Assembly (NCBI RefSeq): GCF_902686445.1
Contig: NC_062219.1
Coordinates: 40,327,056 to 40,391,055, forward strand
DNA from: Sciurus carolinensis
Lineage: Eukaryota; Chordata; Mammalia; Rodentia; Sciuridae
Reading direction: 5' to 3'
DNA: 64,000 bases
Both the position numbers and the translations under genes were made by a program. How positions within the stretch are numbered: position 1 is the stretch's first letter; the number at the start of each line of letters is the position of its first letter. Below are positions 37,601-51,778 of the stretch, in pieces. Below the pieces are notes generated by a model. It made no database searches. It worked only from the letters and a program-made list of their open reading frames with translations, and was not told the DNA's origin.

Positions 37601-38385
37601 AAATAAGAATATTCAAGTAGATTACAGCAATTGAAAAGAAAAATAATATATTACAATTAAGTCAAAGACTAGAAATTGAAGATTGGATCAATATCAGAAC
37701 ATTTTCTAACTTCATTCAATATACTCAAATTTTTAAAAATCATTTTATTATATGGATTTAAAGACATTTAATAAAATACACTAGCCATTCTTAATAAATG
37801 AAGGAAACTACTTAAATATTTACCAATACCAATATTTGCTGAATACCAATAGCAATATTACATAAATAATGAAGTACTAAAGTTTTTATATTAAAATTCA
37901 GGAACTTGAATGAAAATCTTGTTCCTAAGCCTTTTCTTGGAGAGCCTTGTAAATGTTATATAAATATAAAACAAATACTACTAATATTAAACATGAATGA
38001 AGTTTCTCTTTAAATAAATGACCTATAAAAACCAAAAAATGCTAAAAAACTTTTGCTATATTAATATGAAAATCCAGACATCATAAATATGACAAATGAA
38101 GACATTTTCTCTATTTTAAAGATAAACAGAGAAAACATTCTGTTTATAATTATTTTAAAAACTATTGTCTAAGAATAATTCTAATGATAAAGCATAAAAT
38201 TGATATAAAGTATAAAAAGATTTATTGAATATTAAAACAAGGATAGAATGGATGGCATAACATATTCTTGAGTGGAGAGTCAATAACACTTCACAGAATA
38301 TTCCTTTCTTCAAATTCCTTTTTTAAAAAAAGAAAAGCCAATTATCACAAATACTTTGTTTTGTTTAATTTAATACAATGATTTA
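34605..38385. other. AT-rich intron, no gene seen
   Basis: Short A-rich runs (35769-35799, 36449-36465, 36679-36689). Part of 37300-38390 may be further decayed L1, but I could not anchor it. Confidence 0.35.
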
Positions 38386-39060
38386 AAATTGATGTTAAAA
38401 ATTAAATGCTGGAGAATACCCAAGGAATATATGAAAGATTAAAACACTAAGTAGATTTATTTTATCATTTGTTAGAATATACTATTAAAGCACTGTCATC
38501 AAAATTATGTAGTGATATAAGCAAAGCAATGGAGCAAAACAGAATTTAGAATAGTGCTAGCATATATCATAATTTGATATAAACAAAAAAGACATTCCAA
38601 ATAATAAATGGTGGCATCACTGGGTATTCATAGTAAAGAACATAGTTTGGTGCCATATGTAATATGAAATACAAAAATGCATTCCAGATGAACTAAAAAT
38701 TTACCATTAAATATTCAACGATACCTTATATGAAAATGTAAGAGATTACATGTAGAATTTAGGCCCTATGAGTATATCTTCTTTAGCAAACAGAAAAATC
38801 AACCTATACATATTTTAATGGAGAAAAATTAAGCAACAATTATTTTGACCAAAGTGACAAAAGTAAGACACATAAGAGAGATTTGGAGAAATTTTTAAAA
38901 CAAAATGAAGGGTAAGAAGTTAATTGCTGTCATATCAAAACAGGTTATGTGTGAAAACAAATTGACAAGAAAAAGTCAGAAAAGCAAAACAATGGACAAA
39001 GATTTGGACGTTTCACAGATTTAAATTGATTTAAAATACTGAATGAGTTATCTGGCAATA
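38386..39060 (+). mobile_element. Ancient L1 ORF2 fragment
   Basis: Diverged colinear blocks of L1M ORF2: aaagcaatggagcaaaacag, aataataaatggtggcatca followed by ctgggtattcatagtaaaga, gcattccagatgaactaaaa, then gcaaacagaaaaatcaacct. No open frame. Confidence 0.6.
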
Positions 39061-39481
39061 TAAAATTAAATCCAGATTCATGATATTTTAATAAATAAAA
39101 AGCAGATACCAAAATAGCATGCATAATATGAACCCAGTTTTTAAAAATAAAATATGTATGTGCATTGAAAAAATATGGATACCTTCAAAATGGTAATAGG
39201 AATAACTGATTACTAGGGGTTTTATACCTTTATTAAATTCCTCTCTGAATCCAATCTTTCCCAGTTTAGGTGCTAGGATTTTCATTCTATTTGTCAATAT
39301 TATTCAAGCATAAAGGTGAAATAATAGTTTAACACAGAGACCCTACTCTATGTAATATCTATATATAAAGGTAAATATACATCCATATTTCATATGGTTC
39401 CATCACTATCTGATGATGATTGAGGATGATGATGAGTGACTAATTTATTGCCATGTGTTGTCTGTTTTGCCCTCCAAGCTG

Positions 39482-39529
39482 GGGCTATGTTTGTTTGTTT
39501 GTTTGTTTTTCAGTTTTTTTTTTTAGATC
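39482..39529. repeat. (TTTG)n and poly-T
   Basis: About five TTTG units then a T run; the T run is probably the tail of the reverse L1 that follows. Confidence 0.8.
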
Positions 39530-39866
39530 TCTTATTATTTATTTATTTTTATTTTTACTGACTGCATTTTGATTCATTGTACACAAATGGGGTACAACTT
39601 TTAATGGTTGAGCACAATGTAGATTCATACCAATCATGTAATCATACATGTACATAGGATGATGATGTCTGTCTCAATCCACCATTTTTCATTCCCCCGC
39701 CTCCTCCTCCCTCTCATTTCCCTGTACATAATCTAAAATTCTTCCATTCTTCTCTCACACCCCCCCACCCCGCAACCCCCATTATATATCATCATCCACT
39801 TATCAGGGAAAACATTTGGCCTTTGGTTTATTTCCCTTAGCATGATATTCTCCAATTCCATTTTAT
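39530..39866 (-). mobile_element. Young-type L1 3' end, reverse
   Basis: Antisense of the same 3' UTR as at 27.8 kb: ctgcattttgattcattgta, caaatggggtacaac, gtacataggatgatgatgtc, a pyrimidine-rich C-run tract, then tatcatcatccacttatcag and catgatattctccaattcca. Confidence 0.88.
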
Positions 39867-39942
39867 CAAAAAAAAAAAAACTGTAAAGTTTTTCCTTTGC
39901 CTTTTGAAAAACCTGGACAAGTCCCAAATTAGATCTTAAAAC

Positions 39943-40437
39943 TGTAGTAGTCCTTCCTCATCTGTGGTGTTGCCTTCATTGGTTTCAGTTAACCTGCGAT
40001 CAATAGCACTCTAAGAATATTAAATGGAAAATTCCAGAAATAAACAATTCATGAATTTTAAATTGCATACTGTTCTGAGTAACATGAAATCTCATGCCAT
40101 CCCTTTCCACCTTTCCTGGGATATGAATCATCCCTTTGCTTAGCTATACATGCTACAGGTTTGTTAGTAACTGAGAGCTATTTGGGTTATCACATCAAAT
40201 GGTATTAGTGCTTCTGTTCAACTCACCCTGATTTTACTTCTAGAATGGCCCCTAAAGAGCGTAATGCTGGGAAAATGGATAGCCCCCCCCCAAAAAAAAA
40301 GCTGTAAAATCCTTCTCTAAAGGAAAAGGTGATTATTCTTGACTCAATAAAGAAAGGAAAAAAAAAAGTATGCTAAGAGTGTTAGAAGTTTGGAACTATC
40401 TGCAGATTTAGACATCCACTGTGGATCCTTGCCTGTA
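39943..40437 (+). mobile_element. Tigger (pogo/Tc1 superfamily) DNA transposon relic
   Basis: The left end tagtagtccttcctcatctg fits the Tigger1-type terminal repeat; then gtttcagttaacctgcgatc, aatggaaaattccagaaata and atgaattttaaattgcatac in consensus order. The first codons of the transposase survive (MAPKERNAGKM), then a poly-C/poly-A disruption, a KK-rich segment, and a jump to the 3' end (catccactgtggatccttg). Most of the transposase is deleted; non-functional. Confidence 0.75.
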
Positions 40438-41045
40438 TACCTCATGGAAAAGGAAAGACTTCTGTACTGGCAACAAATTAGTAAATGCATTTATACCTTA
40501 AGGTAAATCAACCCAATGCACAAGATATTACTTAAGGAAAATCTACTTAATGAGGTAGATTTTTCTTTTATATCTGCTTGAATCAACACTTCCAACAAAA
40601 TCTCCATAATCAATAAATGGATTTCATAGTTCTGTTGCTTACAAAATCACTCCATGTGTGTCATGACATACTTCCAAGATGCATTTTAGGAGTAAAAATC
40701 ACCCTAGAAGCATTGACTTTACACAGCACAAATATGATAGTTTATTCAGAATTGGTTATAGAGAGTCTAGCAGAATATATGAGCACTTCTCCTTTCAGTA
40801 CTTCTACATGAATATTATCTTTCTTAACTGCACTTTTGGTAAGTATTTTAGTAACTATAATTTTAAGGCGCTATTGAAAAGTGCTAAGAATTCATATGGT
40901 CTATACTACTGGTTAACTGGAGGTCCATGGGTTTTAATGGACAAGAGGTGGCAGTTGAAATGATACCAGGAAATAAGGTTTTTGACCAAACTTGTGCCTA
41001 ACCCCAAACCAACCAAACAAACTATGCACTGTGCGTGCACACACA

Positions 41046-41080
<35 letters not shown>

Positions 41081-42926
41081 AAAAAAACAACTCCACACAC
41101 GGATAGGGCAATGAAGTACAATGGAAGGATCATGTTTCTGTTTTAGAATAAATATTGAATTTGCTCTCGTCCACTAAGACCAATCTATATTCTAAACAAA
41201 GAAGATTTGCTGCAATAGACTTAAAAACAATTGGATTATTTTGGGTGAACGTACCCAGACTCCTTTAGCCATAAATTGCCATCATGATCTGGCATGATCT
41301 GGTTGAAGAATGTACATCTAAGAAATCATAGTAGAAAACTGTTTAGGGTAACTAGATATAAACTAGTAAAATTATCTGGAGGGTTCTCCCTCAAATATTG
41401 ACTCTCATTATAAAAGAATATATTATTATTATTTTTAATAATAATGTCTTAACATACCAGGTGTCTCTTAAAGATCTCAGTAATGACATTCTTAGTTTAT
41501 GTGACAAAATCATGTCATACACATATTAAATAATATTTGCTGGGTTTTAATCTAAAAGTTATCAAGTGATTGGGAAACAATTGATAAATGGTATGGGACA
41601 CCTCCCTATTTGGTCTCACCTGTATTACTAGTAAGATATTAACAAGTACAAAATTGAACTCTTGAACATTTCTCTCCTTTTGTCTTAACAGTTGCCATGG
41701 TGAGATGGTTCCACCATTGTCTAGTCTCTTCTTCAAAGTATCTATAAAACTGTCTTTTCACGTCTTCTTTCCTTCATGTTTCCAGCAACACAGAATTAAT
41801 CCTTATGTAAGACCCTTCAATTATCTAAAAAGTGGTCCACATAAACAATTTACCACTGGTCAATTATATTTTTTTTCCCATAATGGTCCCTGTCTATATA
41901 TTCATTGTTCTCTTCCAATTAGCTCCTGTGGACCAACCATGACAATCTAATGTTAACAAAGATACAACTATATTTTTTAAAACACCTCAGTCCTCATTGC
42001 TTTTGTTAGATTTGTACCTGGAATTATCCCTCTTCCTATGTTCCCAGTGATTGCTATTCATACTCTAAATCTCAGCCCATGTGTTCCATCTCTATGAAAT
42101 ACCTCTCGAATCTTCTCAGGCCCAGGTTGACTTGCCCAACCCATTCTGGGTCAATTATGATATCCTGTATGTCCTTATACCATAGTCTTTATGAAAAGTG
42201 TTTCCTTTACTTGGTTACATATTTGTTTCTCCCTCTGTTAAAATGTAAATATCTGGAGACTATGTTATAATAATATACCCTGTGCATAACATATACTATT
42301 ATAACATCAGCATACCCACACTATAGTGTATAGAAGTAACTTTTTAAAGCAATTACATAAACATACCTTTCTATAACAATGTAATCCTCTCAGCTCTCAT
42401 TCTTTAATAAAGGAAATAATCCCAAGTAAAACATGTTTAATGCAATTTAATAGTTCCTGTTACATTTAAGTTTCAAGAAAACAAACAGCCTGCAACATGT
42501 ACAGTCCCAAAACTATTATCTGTAAAACATAAGCAGCAGAGAGATCTCAGGCAATTGCTAGAAGAGGATAATTAGACAGGTATATACTACTTAATATACA
42601 GAATGGAACAACAGTCAGTCTAGACTGTGTGGGGATACAGAGGAAACTGAACCTCTAGGCAGAATTCTGTACCATGGAATTTGAGGTAAGGAACAGGTGA
42701 CCAAAGGCGAATGTTAAAAGTGGCTGGAGAACAGACTAACCTTCTACCACTTTTACACCAGCCATGTATTCATCTCTCTGAGGAAAACCAGGAGTTCGAG
42801 TAAATAAATAAAAAATAATAATATATAATAACTGTTAAATAAAATTATCTCAGAAAAACAAAGGCTAATATTTCAAAGCACAGAGAACTATCGTTTAGTA
42901 CATGCAGTTCTGAAGCTGAAGGAATC
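40438..42926. other. AT-rich intron, no gene seen
   Basis: Contains a compound (CA)n plus A-run at 41037-41087. No exon recognised; ORFs up to 94 codons have no domain. Confidence 0.4.
41037..41087. repeat. (CA)n joined to a 28-nt A run
   Basis: About 11 CA units run directly into poly-A. No SINE body precedes it. Confidence 0.95.
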
Positions 42927-43395
42927 TGTTATGATTTGGATCTTAAATGTCTCCCTAAACTCATGTGCTGAAGGTGGGGTCCCCCTTGAAGCAGTGTTCA
43001 GAGATGGTGCCTTGGGGGATTATGGGATTATGAGGGCTCTTTCTCACACTGGATTAATTCATTTGTGAATTGATTCATAGCTTCCCGGGCTTTTGGAGGC
43101 AGTGGAAACTTTTAAGGACATGGGACCAACAGATAGAGGGAATAGATCTTTGTAGGTAATGCCCCTGAAATGCATATTTTGACTCCGACTCCTTCTCTCT
43201 CACTCTCTCTTTCTGCTTCCTGGCTGCCATGGGGTGAACAGCTTTTTCTACCGTGTACTCCCCACCATGGAGCCTGGCTTCACCTCAGGCCTAAAGTGAT
43301 GTGACCTGTGACCACGGACAGAAACCTCTGAAACTCTGAGCCAAATTAAACCTTTTCTTGTGTAAGCTGATTTTCTCAGGTACTTTTTGACACAG
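42927..43395 (+). mobile_element. Solo LTR, MaLR-like (tentative)
   Basis: It starts tgttatgatttggatcttaa, and holds cttcctggctgccatggggt, ctgaaac-type block gaaacctctgaaactctgag, and the polyadenylation region ccaaattaaaccttttcttg, then tctcaggtactttttgacac. This is the layout of rodent MaLR/ERVL-type LTRs. Exact subfamily and right end unsettled. Confidence 0.6.
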
Positions 43396-46300
43396 AGAGA
43401 AATATGATTATCTATATGTTTTCAAATCGAAAGGGCTATATAATTTTAAAATAGGTCCACAGTTAGATACCTTATTTTGAAAGGTTCATATAATAAGGAT
43501 AAAATGAATATTTTAAGGAATTAATTTAAAGTTATTTACAAATGACTATATAAGCCTTTCCATCAGTAACACGGCTTTCTAGAATGAAATTAAACAATTA
43601 TTTCCATGTTCTAAGGAAAACTGCTTTTAATCCATGAATTTTCAACTAGCTAAATTAATACACAAATATAATGGCATCATTTTTTGATATAGGAACTCAG
43701 AAAGTTTACCACTCAAACATATTTTTTCAGGAAGTTATTTGAAGAACATCAGAAAGAAAATACATGGACTCTAAGAAAGCATGAATCTAATTCAGGATAG
43801 CAAAGCAGAAAAGATGGATGTATAAAAGGCTAGAGAGCAACCAATTTAGATAGGAGCAAGAGGACAGAGTGCTAGGAGAGAAATCTCTAGGGAAGACGAA
43901 TATACTATTAAAAACAAAAGGCTACAGATAAAATCAGAGGCAAATATAAAGGAAATGGTCTAAATTCAAACAGGAGAGCAATGGATTTAAAAAATAAAAA
44001 CAATGAATATCAAGCAATAGGCACAATGGATAAAAATTGGAAGCATATTTAGGATACACTTTAAAATAAAGGCTCTTTTTTCCTCTCACAAGAAAAAAAA
44101 AAAAAAAGAAGCAATCAGAAATTCTGGGGTAAAAAAAATCCCTATAAAAGCAAAGTGTTATCACAAAAAAAAAAAATGGAACTAAAGAGATTTTGAACAG
44201 GTGTTTTTTAGTATCTCTCTTTCTCTCTCACACACACATACACAAACTTCCAAAGTAACCGCAGAAGAAATATAAAGAGATTAGAAAAAGTTGAAGTGGG
44301 GTATGAAAAGGGACTTTTATTATAAACCCAATTTTACTTTTATAATTTAAAATATGCCTACATGAATTATTTCATTCTGTTTTAGAAAAGAAACTAATAC
44401 CTTTACATATATATATATATAGACATATATATAATATATATCTCACAACATGTCTGTTTTCAAAAGTCATTTCTAAAAATTATTAGATGATTTACAAACA
44501 TGAATTTGTATTGTCACAAGGTAGTTATTTATAGATTACCACATTATATAAATCTTTAGTCACAGCCTCACACTAAAATGAGAGCACAAAGTATCTTCTT
44601 GTAGAATAAATGACTCATATTTCCTCAAGGGTACACATTCTTTTGAGAATAAATTGCATTCGCAATGTAGCATTATTACATTTATTTTAGGACTACAGGC
44701 TAAATCCATTAAACTTGTAATGATGGTGTTTTTCCCCTTCTAGGCTTATGGGAAAATGCTTATTTTCACAACTACTCTAAGTCATTAGAAGTAGTGTTAA
44801 TTTACTACTATATCAAGTCTCTTCATCTCTAATCTACATTGATTTTCTGTCCTAAACACAGAAAGCATGCATTTTTAATGCTTTAGTTGCAGTAAGTTTT
44901 CTGTTGTATATTTTTTTTCTCCTAAGAAAACTGAATGAAAGGAGCAAAACATACTTGAACATAGATTAATGACTTCCTAAAAATGTCTTGGAGGAGTGAA
45001 AATATTTTTAGGGAGGCGACACTATTAGAGTCAGAAAAGCACGTGACCTGAAAACTAGGCATAAGAAGTGCTTCCCATTTAAAGTGGTTAGTTGGATTCT
45101 TCATGTAGATGAGAGTTCCATGAACAATTAAAAATAAAATCATGTCTCATTATCTACAAATACTAAATTCCAGAAATTTAAGGAATTTTTCCCTCCCCTC
45201 CGCATACTAATTATGCGTAAAACATCACTTTTACAGACTCACTAAGGTGTCTGTAAATTTTCCAAATTGCCATATGAAACTGTTTTTAGAAAATGGGTTT
45301 TGGCTTTGTCATTTGGTGTACAGTCACCATGTGGTCCCATGTCTGGCTCAAGATAGCAGGGGGCTCCTTTTCTTTAGTATGTTGGCTCTAGAAGAACAAA
45401 GTGAAGGAAGTCAAACAGGTGACACCACGTCTGGAACTGACCTTGCCTCACTCAGGTTAAGGAGGATATTCGTAAAATGATAAATCAACACTCAATGGTA
45501 AACACATGCCACACATTAAAAAGAAATCTAGTAGTTAAAAAAAAGTTAAGTGGCACAAATTGAATAACAGATGTTTAGTGTTCGGCAATAATAGGAAATT
45601 ACTATTTAAAGCTTTAATAAGTTGACTAATGGAGTATTCAATTCTTTTGTTATTTTTGAAGGAGCAAGTAGAGATCTTATGATGTAGTCATAGTTGATTA
45701 TTCTCATAACACAAAGAATGAAGATTCATGAATATTGGTCTCTCTTTCTAACCATAGCAGCCCTGCTTTTATCAAATCAACTTTAACCACATTATTTTAA
45801 ACTCATGATTTTTTTAGTAACACAAGTGGAAACTAACCCCAATGTTCCCAGTTTATCTCACACTAGAATCAGTTATCATAGTCTAAATTGATGTCAGGGA
45901 AAGAGTCTTCATTAGCTAAGATAATATAAAATACACACACTCACATACACAAACACACATATGTATTTCTTAGGTCTTTTGTATTACTATATGTTCAAAT
46001 TTTTTGATTACATAAAATTCTCCCATTGATTACTTGAAACTCTTACAAATAAGATATTTGGGATGAGGGATTCCAAATTAATGGATATTTAGTAATGTAT
46101 ACATTAATGTAAAATTATAATACACATATCAAATACTAAATTAAGTTATTTGATATCATAACTTTTTGATGAATTATCAAAATGCTGAATGCTATAAGTG
46201 AAGGAAAAATACTACTCTAATTCTCTATTATTGGAGGTCTTGTGATATTGATCTCCACAAGAAAAATATATGTTACTTGGGTTTTCTATTCTTAAGTCTT

Positions 46301-47664
46301 GATATCATTTCCAATTAAATACAGAGACAAAATTATATGTTTGCTTTTAGAATGGCAGACCACAACTTGAAATCTAAAACCTCTCTAAACTGCAAATGCC
46401 ATGCTGAATTTTAAAGTTAACCACAACTAAAGTTGTTTGTTTGTTTTAGTTTTCAGCTAAACTGAGGCTCTCTGAATTGTACCCCAAGAATCAGTTCAGT
46501 TTGACAGTTACAAGCCTATTTGGCAGTTAGGAAGACTTGGACCAGCAGCCTACCTACCTGTTTCTTAGTATGAATTTGGACAAATTTGTACAAGGGTAAC
46601 ATGAGGTTTACAGGATTTGTAGAGGAAGATATACAAGAGAACTGATAATGGAATTGAAAAAGAAAAAACATGATTCTCATAAATGTTAAGGTGATTTTAC
46701 TATACTATATTCTTCATTTTTATGAAATTTGAATAATGGACCTTTAGTTATTTTTTAATTCATTTCCAGTTTTGGGACTAAGATTATCTAGAAGGAAAGA
46801 GGGAAGGAATCTTTTGAGTGCTACAACAACATTCCCCTTGGCATTATTACCAATGAGTTGTTGTCCCTTCAGTAGAGAAACCTACATATTCCTCAGGTTA
46901 TTTTTGACAACTTAAAACAGTACGACTCATTAACATCTTTTGTCATTTATAATAAACACTGGATATAACAAATCACATTCTGCTTGCTAGTGTCTTTAGC
47001 TCAATAAAGATGCATTAGAAATTTACATTTACAACACAAAATAATGCTTTCAACAAAGTCAATTAATACACATGTGTATATACACATAAATATATATATG
47101 TGTGTGTATGAACAGATATATGTGATTGTGTGTGTGTGTGTGTGTGAATTACTCTACCCAAGTTAATCTCTCCTTGACTTTGGGACTTGATATTGTCAAG
47201 AGTTAGTGACTACAGACTCTTTCTGTGGACCCAAGATTCAGATTTCCACTGCTAGAACTGAAATCACCTATTTAATTTCCCTCAAACTATTTTACTTCTC
47301 AATGTAACAGAGGCCCTCAAAGGATACTGAATTATTGTAACAACGAGCTGCTTTTAAACTTTTCTTCTTTGCTTCTATCAAAAGAAAAATTAGTGTAGGA
47401 AACAGGGCATTACCAATACTGTTTATTTGTTACCACTGTACTCGGTATTTCAGAGAATATCCACATGTATTTTGGTGGGGTGGGGGGCAGTTTACAAAAC
47501 AGAATAAAAAGTTCCACCAGTAATTTGAACACAAAGAGAAAATTTGAAAGAATTACTTTGTTCTTAGATTTTTTTTTCTGGACATCTATCTATTGTTGTA
47601 GTAAAACAAAAGATATTGAAGGCTGCATTTTACAAAATGGTATTTGATTTCTATCATCTTCAAA
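43396..47664. other. AT-rich intron, no gene seen
   Basis: Simple repeats near 44088-44106, 44166-44177, 44409-44446, 45935-45962 and 47060-47146 (TA/TG). The stretch 44600-45480 is free of recognisable repeats and could be conserved noncoding sequence, which cannot be judged from one species. Confidence 0.4.
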
Positions 47665-47678
47665 AGTAACAGAAAATA

Positions 47679-47898
47679 GCCATGCACGGTGGCACGTGCC
47701 TGTAATCCCAGCAGTCCAGGAGGCTGAGGCAGGAGGATCTCGAGTTTGAAGTCAGCCTCAGCAACAGCGAGGTGCTAAGCAATTCAGCGAGATCTGGTCT
47801 CTAAATAAAATGTACAAATGGGCTGGGGATGTGGCTCAGTGGTTGAGTACCCCTGAGTTCAATCTCCAGTAACCACTTCCCGTCACCAAAAAAAGAAT
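47679..47898 (+). mobile_element. B1-dID SINE
   Basis: B1 half (gtggcacgtgcctgtaatcc) and ID half (ggctggggatgtggctcagt). A perfect 14-bp target-site duplication agtaacagaaaata lies at 47665-47678 and 47899-47912. Confidence 0.96.
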
Positions 47899-47914
47899 AG
47901 TAACAGAAAATATA

Positions 47915-49764
47915 ATGAAGGGAAAGGAATTTAATTTTAATAAGATGAAAATAAATATCAAAAAAATCGTATAATATTTAAAGGGATAATACCATTTTAT
48001 GTTATGTATGTAATATATACAATATGTTACATATTATATGTAGTTATATACATATGCACATAAATCATTAAGAAATACAGTGAGAGTACAGGGGAAGAAA
48101 GAAGTATATCCAATATAATTTCTGCAAAAATAAATTAAAATAGCATTAAATATATGAAAAAGTCCAATGTTCTAAAGATAAGAAATACAACTCAAAACAA
48201 AAGCAGTAGTCTTTCCTTTATCAAATATGAGAACAGATAATATTCTGGGTTATCAAGAATGCAGTGTATTCATGGGAGAATATTTCAGTACAATAATTTT
48301 GAATAGGTGATTGTCAGTTATATAATAAGAACATAAATTGTTCATATTATTTTTATACCTACATACTTCTCCTATAGGAAAACTCACTAATGAAGAAGAC
48401 AGCATTTTTATGATTATAGAAAATTACTTATACAAGAAAAAATTGAAATAACATAATGTACATCATTAAAATACAAGGTTAAACAAAAATTGGAATAGTC
48501 ATATTCATTTCAAAATTGTGTTATATGATGTTAAGCTAAAATGATGATTCATATCAGAATATTTACCATTATCACATTGTTTCATTTGTATGTACTTGAA
48601 GGAAATATGCAAAATGTTAATAACTTTCAGTCATGAATTCTGAAAAAATATAAAATGTCAAATATAGAAATAATAAAAACCTATATTTCAGAGGACAGTG
48701 AAATATATTTCATTGTTACTAAGTCTCCAATGCATAGAAAGCCTGCAGAAATTTCTTGACTGCAGCAATACATTATCTTCAGTAACCACATGCCCCAATC
48801 ACAGATTTTTCTTCTACAACCAGATCCTTCATCGGGTAGAATATCTATCATTTATGATTCCATTTAATATTCTTTTAACTGTAAGTCCTTTTGTCATCTC
48901 TAGACAAACTGAAATTTTTAACTCCATTTTTTATGACAAATTTATTATTTTCCCAAATTCACTTTTGGCCTTCAATCATGACAATTACATAGAAATAGAT
49001 AACTAGAATAGAAATCATTAAAGAAACTGAGTGCTATCATAATACAAACCCAACAGACAAAGTATTAGTTTTGAGAAAAGCTGTCAGGTAGAGGCCAAAT
49101 GTTAGTGGAGATAGAAAGAATAGTAAGGAGATGATTTTCAAGTGCTGGAGAGTAGAAGACTCATGTTAATTAGAACAATTGTCTTGGCTATAGCCTGAAA
49201 TAATTGGGAAGACAGATACTATACCTATGAACTTATTGATGTGGTTAAGAGAATTTCTAAGCAAACAATTGACACTGTTACTTGTCAACTTTTAGTCAAT
49301 TATAATATTGTAAGAGAGAGATAAGGTATAGAAAGAATGGATTTTCAAGAAAAATTTAGAGGTTATATTTCTAACTTGCTTAATTGGAATACAGAAGTTT
49401 TGCATTTACAGCATCTCCAGCTGGCAAAAAGTAAGACACTGTCTCAAAGAAAAAAAAAAAAATTAAGCTTGGAGTGCTGTCCATAAGCAAAGATCAAATC
49501 ATGGGTGTAGCCTGAAGATACATCCTTACTATAGAACTCCAGTAGAATTTCAAATTGTGTCTAATAAACACAGCTAGAACAAAGTTTATCTTTTATCTAA
49601 AGCAAGGAGAGTATACTTTGAAACATAAAAATCCTACAATTTTTAAAGTTGTATATTCTAGTAATAAAAGGACAGAAAAATTCAATCCATATCGAAAGAC
49701 TTTGATCTGTTTTAAATTTCCTTCTAGCCTATTGCTGTGTTATATATTTTAGTATTATTTTCAA
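47915..49764. other. AT-rich intron, possibly with decayed L1
   Basis: 48200-48650 loosely follows an old L1 3' region (gcaaaatgttaataac-type block) but is too diverged to call. No gene seen. Confidence 0.3.
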
Positions 49765-50222
49765 ATAGTAATAAGAAAAATATTATACCTAATATTTATC
49801 AAATGCCTTTTTAGAGCATTGCATAAAACATTCCACTTATTCCTCAAAACTAACCCCTGAATTTTTAAACTGTTAAAACATTTTGACCCACATCTAGAAT
49901 TTTATCCCAAACACTTCATCTGAAATGAATATGGTGATACTAAGAACAACATTATTTATAAGAATAACTTCATGAAGGAGTCACAAAGTCTGATAAAAGA
50001 GGAAAGGTAGCTTAAAGAATTTTTCTTCAATGGCTACTAATATATCGACAAATTAAAGCACTATGAGCTGTTATAATTATTACTTTAATTTCAAAGATCA
50101 GAAAATTGTAGACCGATGAAATAAAATTGTTAAAAGTCACACAGAATTTGGTAGATCTAAGATTTCAACCATTGTATTATGACTTCAAATGATCCACCCC
50201 CTACCACTGTGCTGTCCTTCCT
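49765..50222 (-). mobile_element. MIR relic split by an old insert
   Basis: Antisense MIR order is found in two parts: 49765-49858 (gcattgcataaaacattcca, cctcaaaactaaccc) and about 50072-50222 (gttaaaagtcacacagaatt, gatttcaaccattgtattat, ccactgtgctgtccttc). The middle, 49860-50070, loosely resembles ancient L1 (acattttgacccacatctag, ttatttataagaataactt). Confidence 0.5.
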
Positions 50223-50257
50223 AACTTGGATCAAACTGCAATTCATAAAAGAAAATG

Positions 50258-50470
50258 GGCTAGGTGTGGTGGCACACACCTTTAATCCCAGGAGCTTGGG
50301 AGGTTAAGGCAGGAGGATCTTGAGTTCAAAGCCAGACTCAGCAACTTAGTGAGGCCCTAAGCAACTCAGCAAGACCCTGTCTCTAAATAAAATTTTAAAA
50401 AGGACTGGGGATGTGACTCAGTGGTTAAGTGCCCTGGGTTCAATCCCCATTACCAAGAAAAAAGAAAAGA
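50258..50470 (+). mobile_element. B1-dID SINE
   Basis: ctaggtgtggtggcacacac, then the ID half actggggatgtgactcagtg and a GA-rich tail. Imperfect flanks aaaagaaaatgg (50247) and aaaaagaaatgg (about 50471). Confidence 0.92.
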
Positions 50471-50482
50471 AAAAAGAAATGG

Positions 50483-51739
<1,257 letters not shown>

Positions 51740-51778
51740 CTAGAATAGCAAAGCAGGACAGACAGATCAGCATACGGA
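51740..51778 (-). promoter_or_regulatory. NKAIN2: 3' splice site and probable branch point of NKAIN2 exon 2
   Basis: On the minus strand the exon is preceded by a pyrimidine-rich run ending in ctattctag. A CTGAT motif lies upstream, with its A at 51767, 28 nt from the exon, a normal branch-point distance. Seen in sequence; use as a branch point is inferred. Confidence 0.8.
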
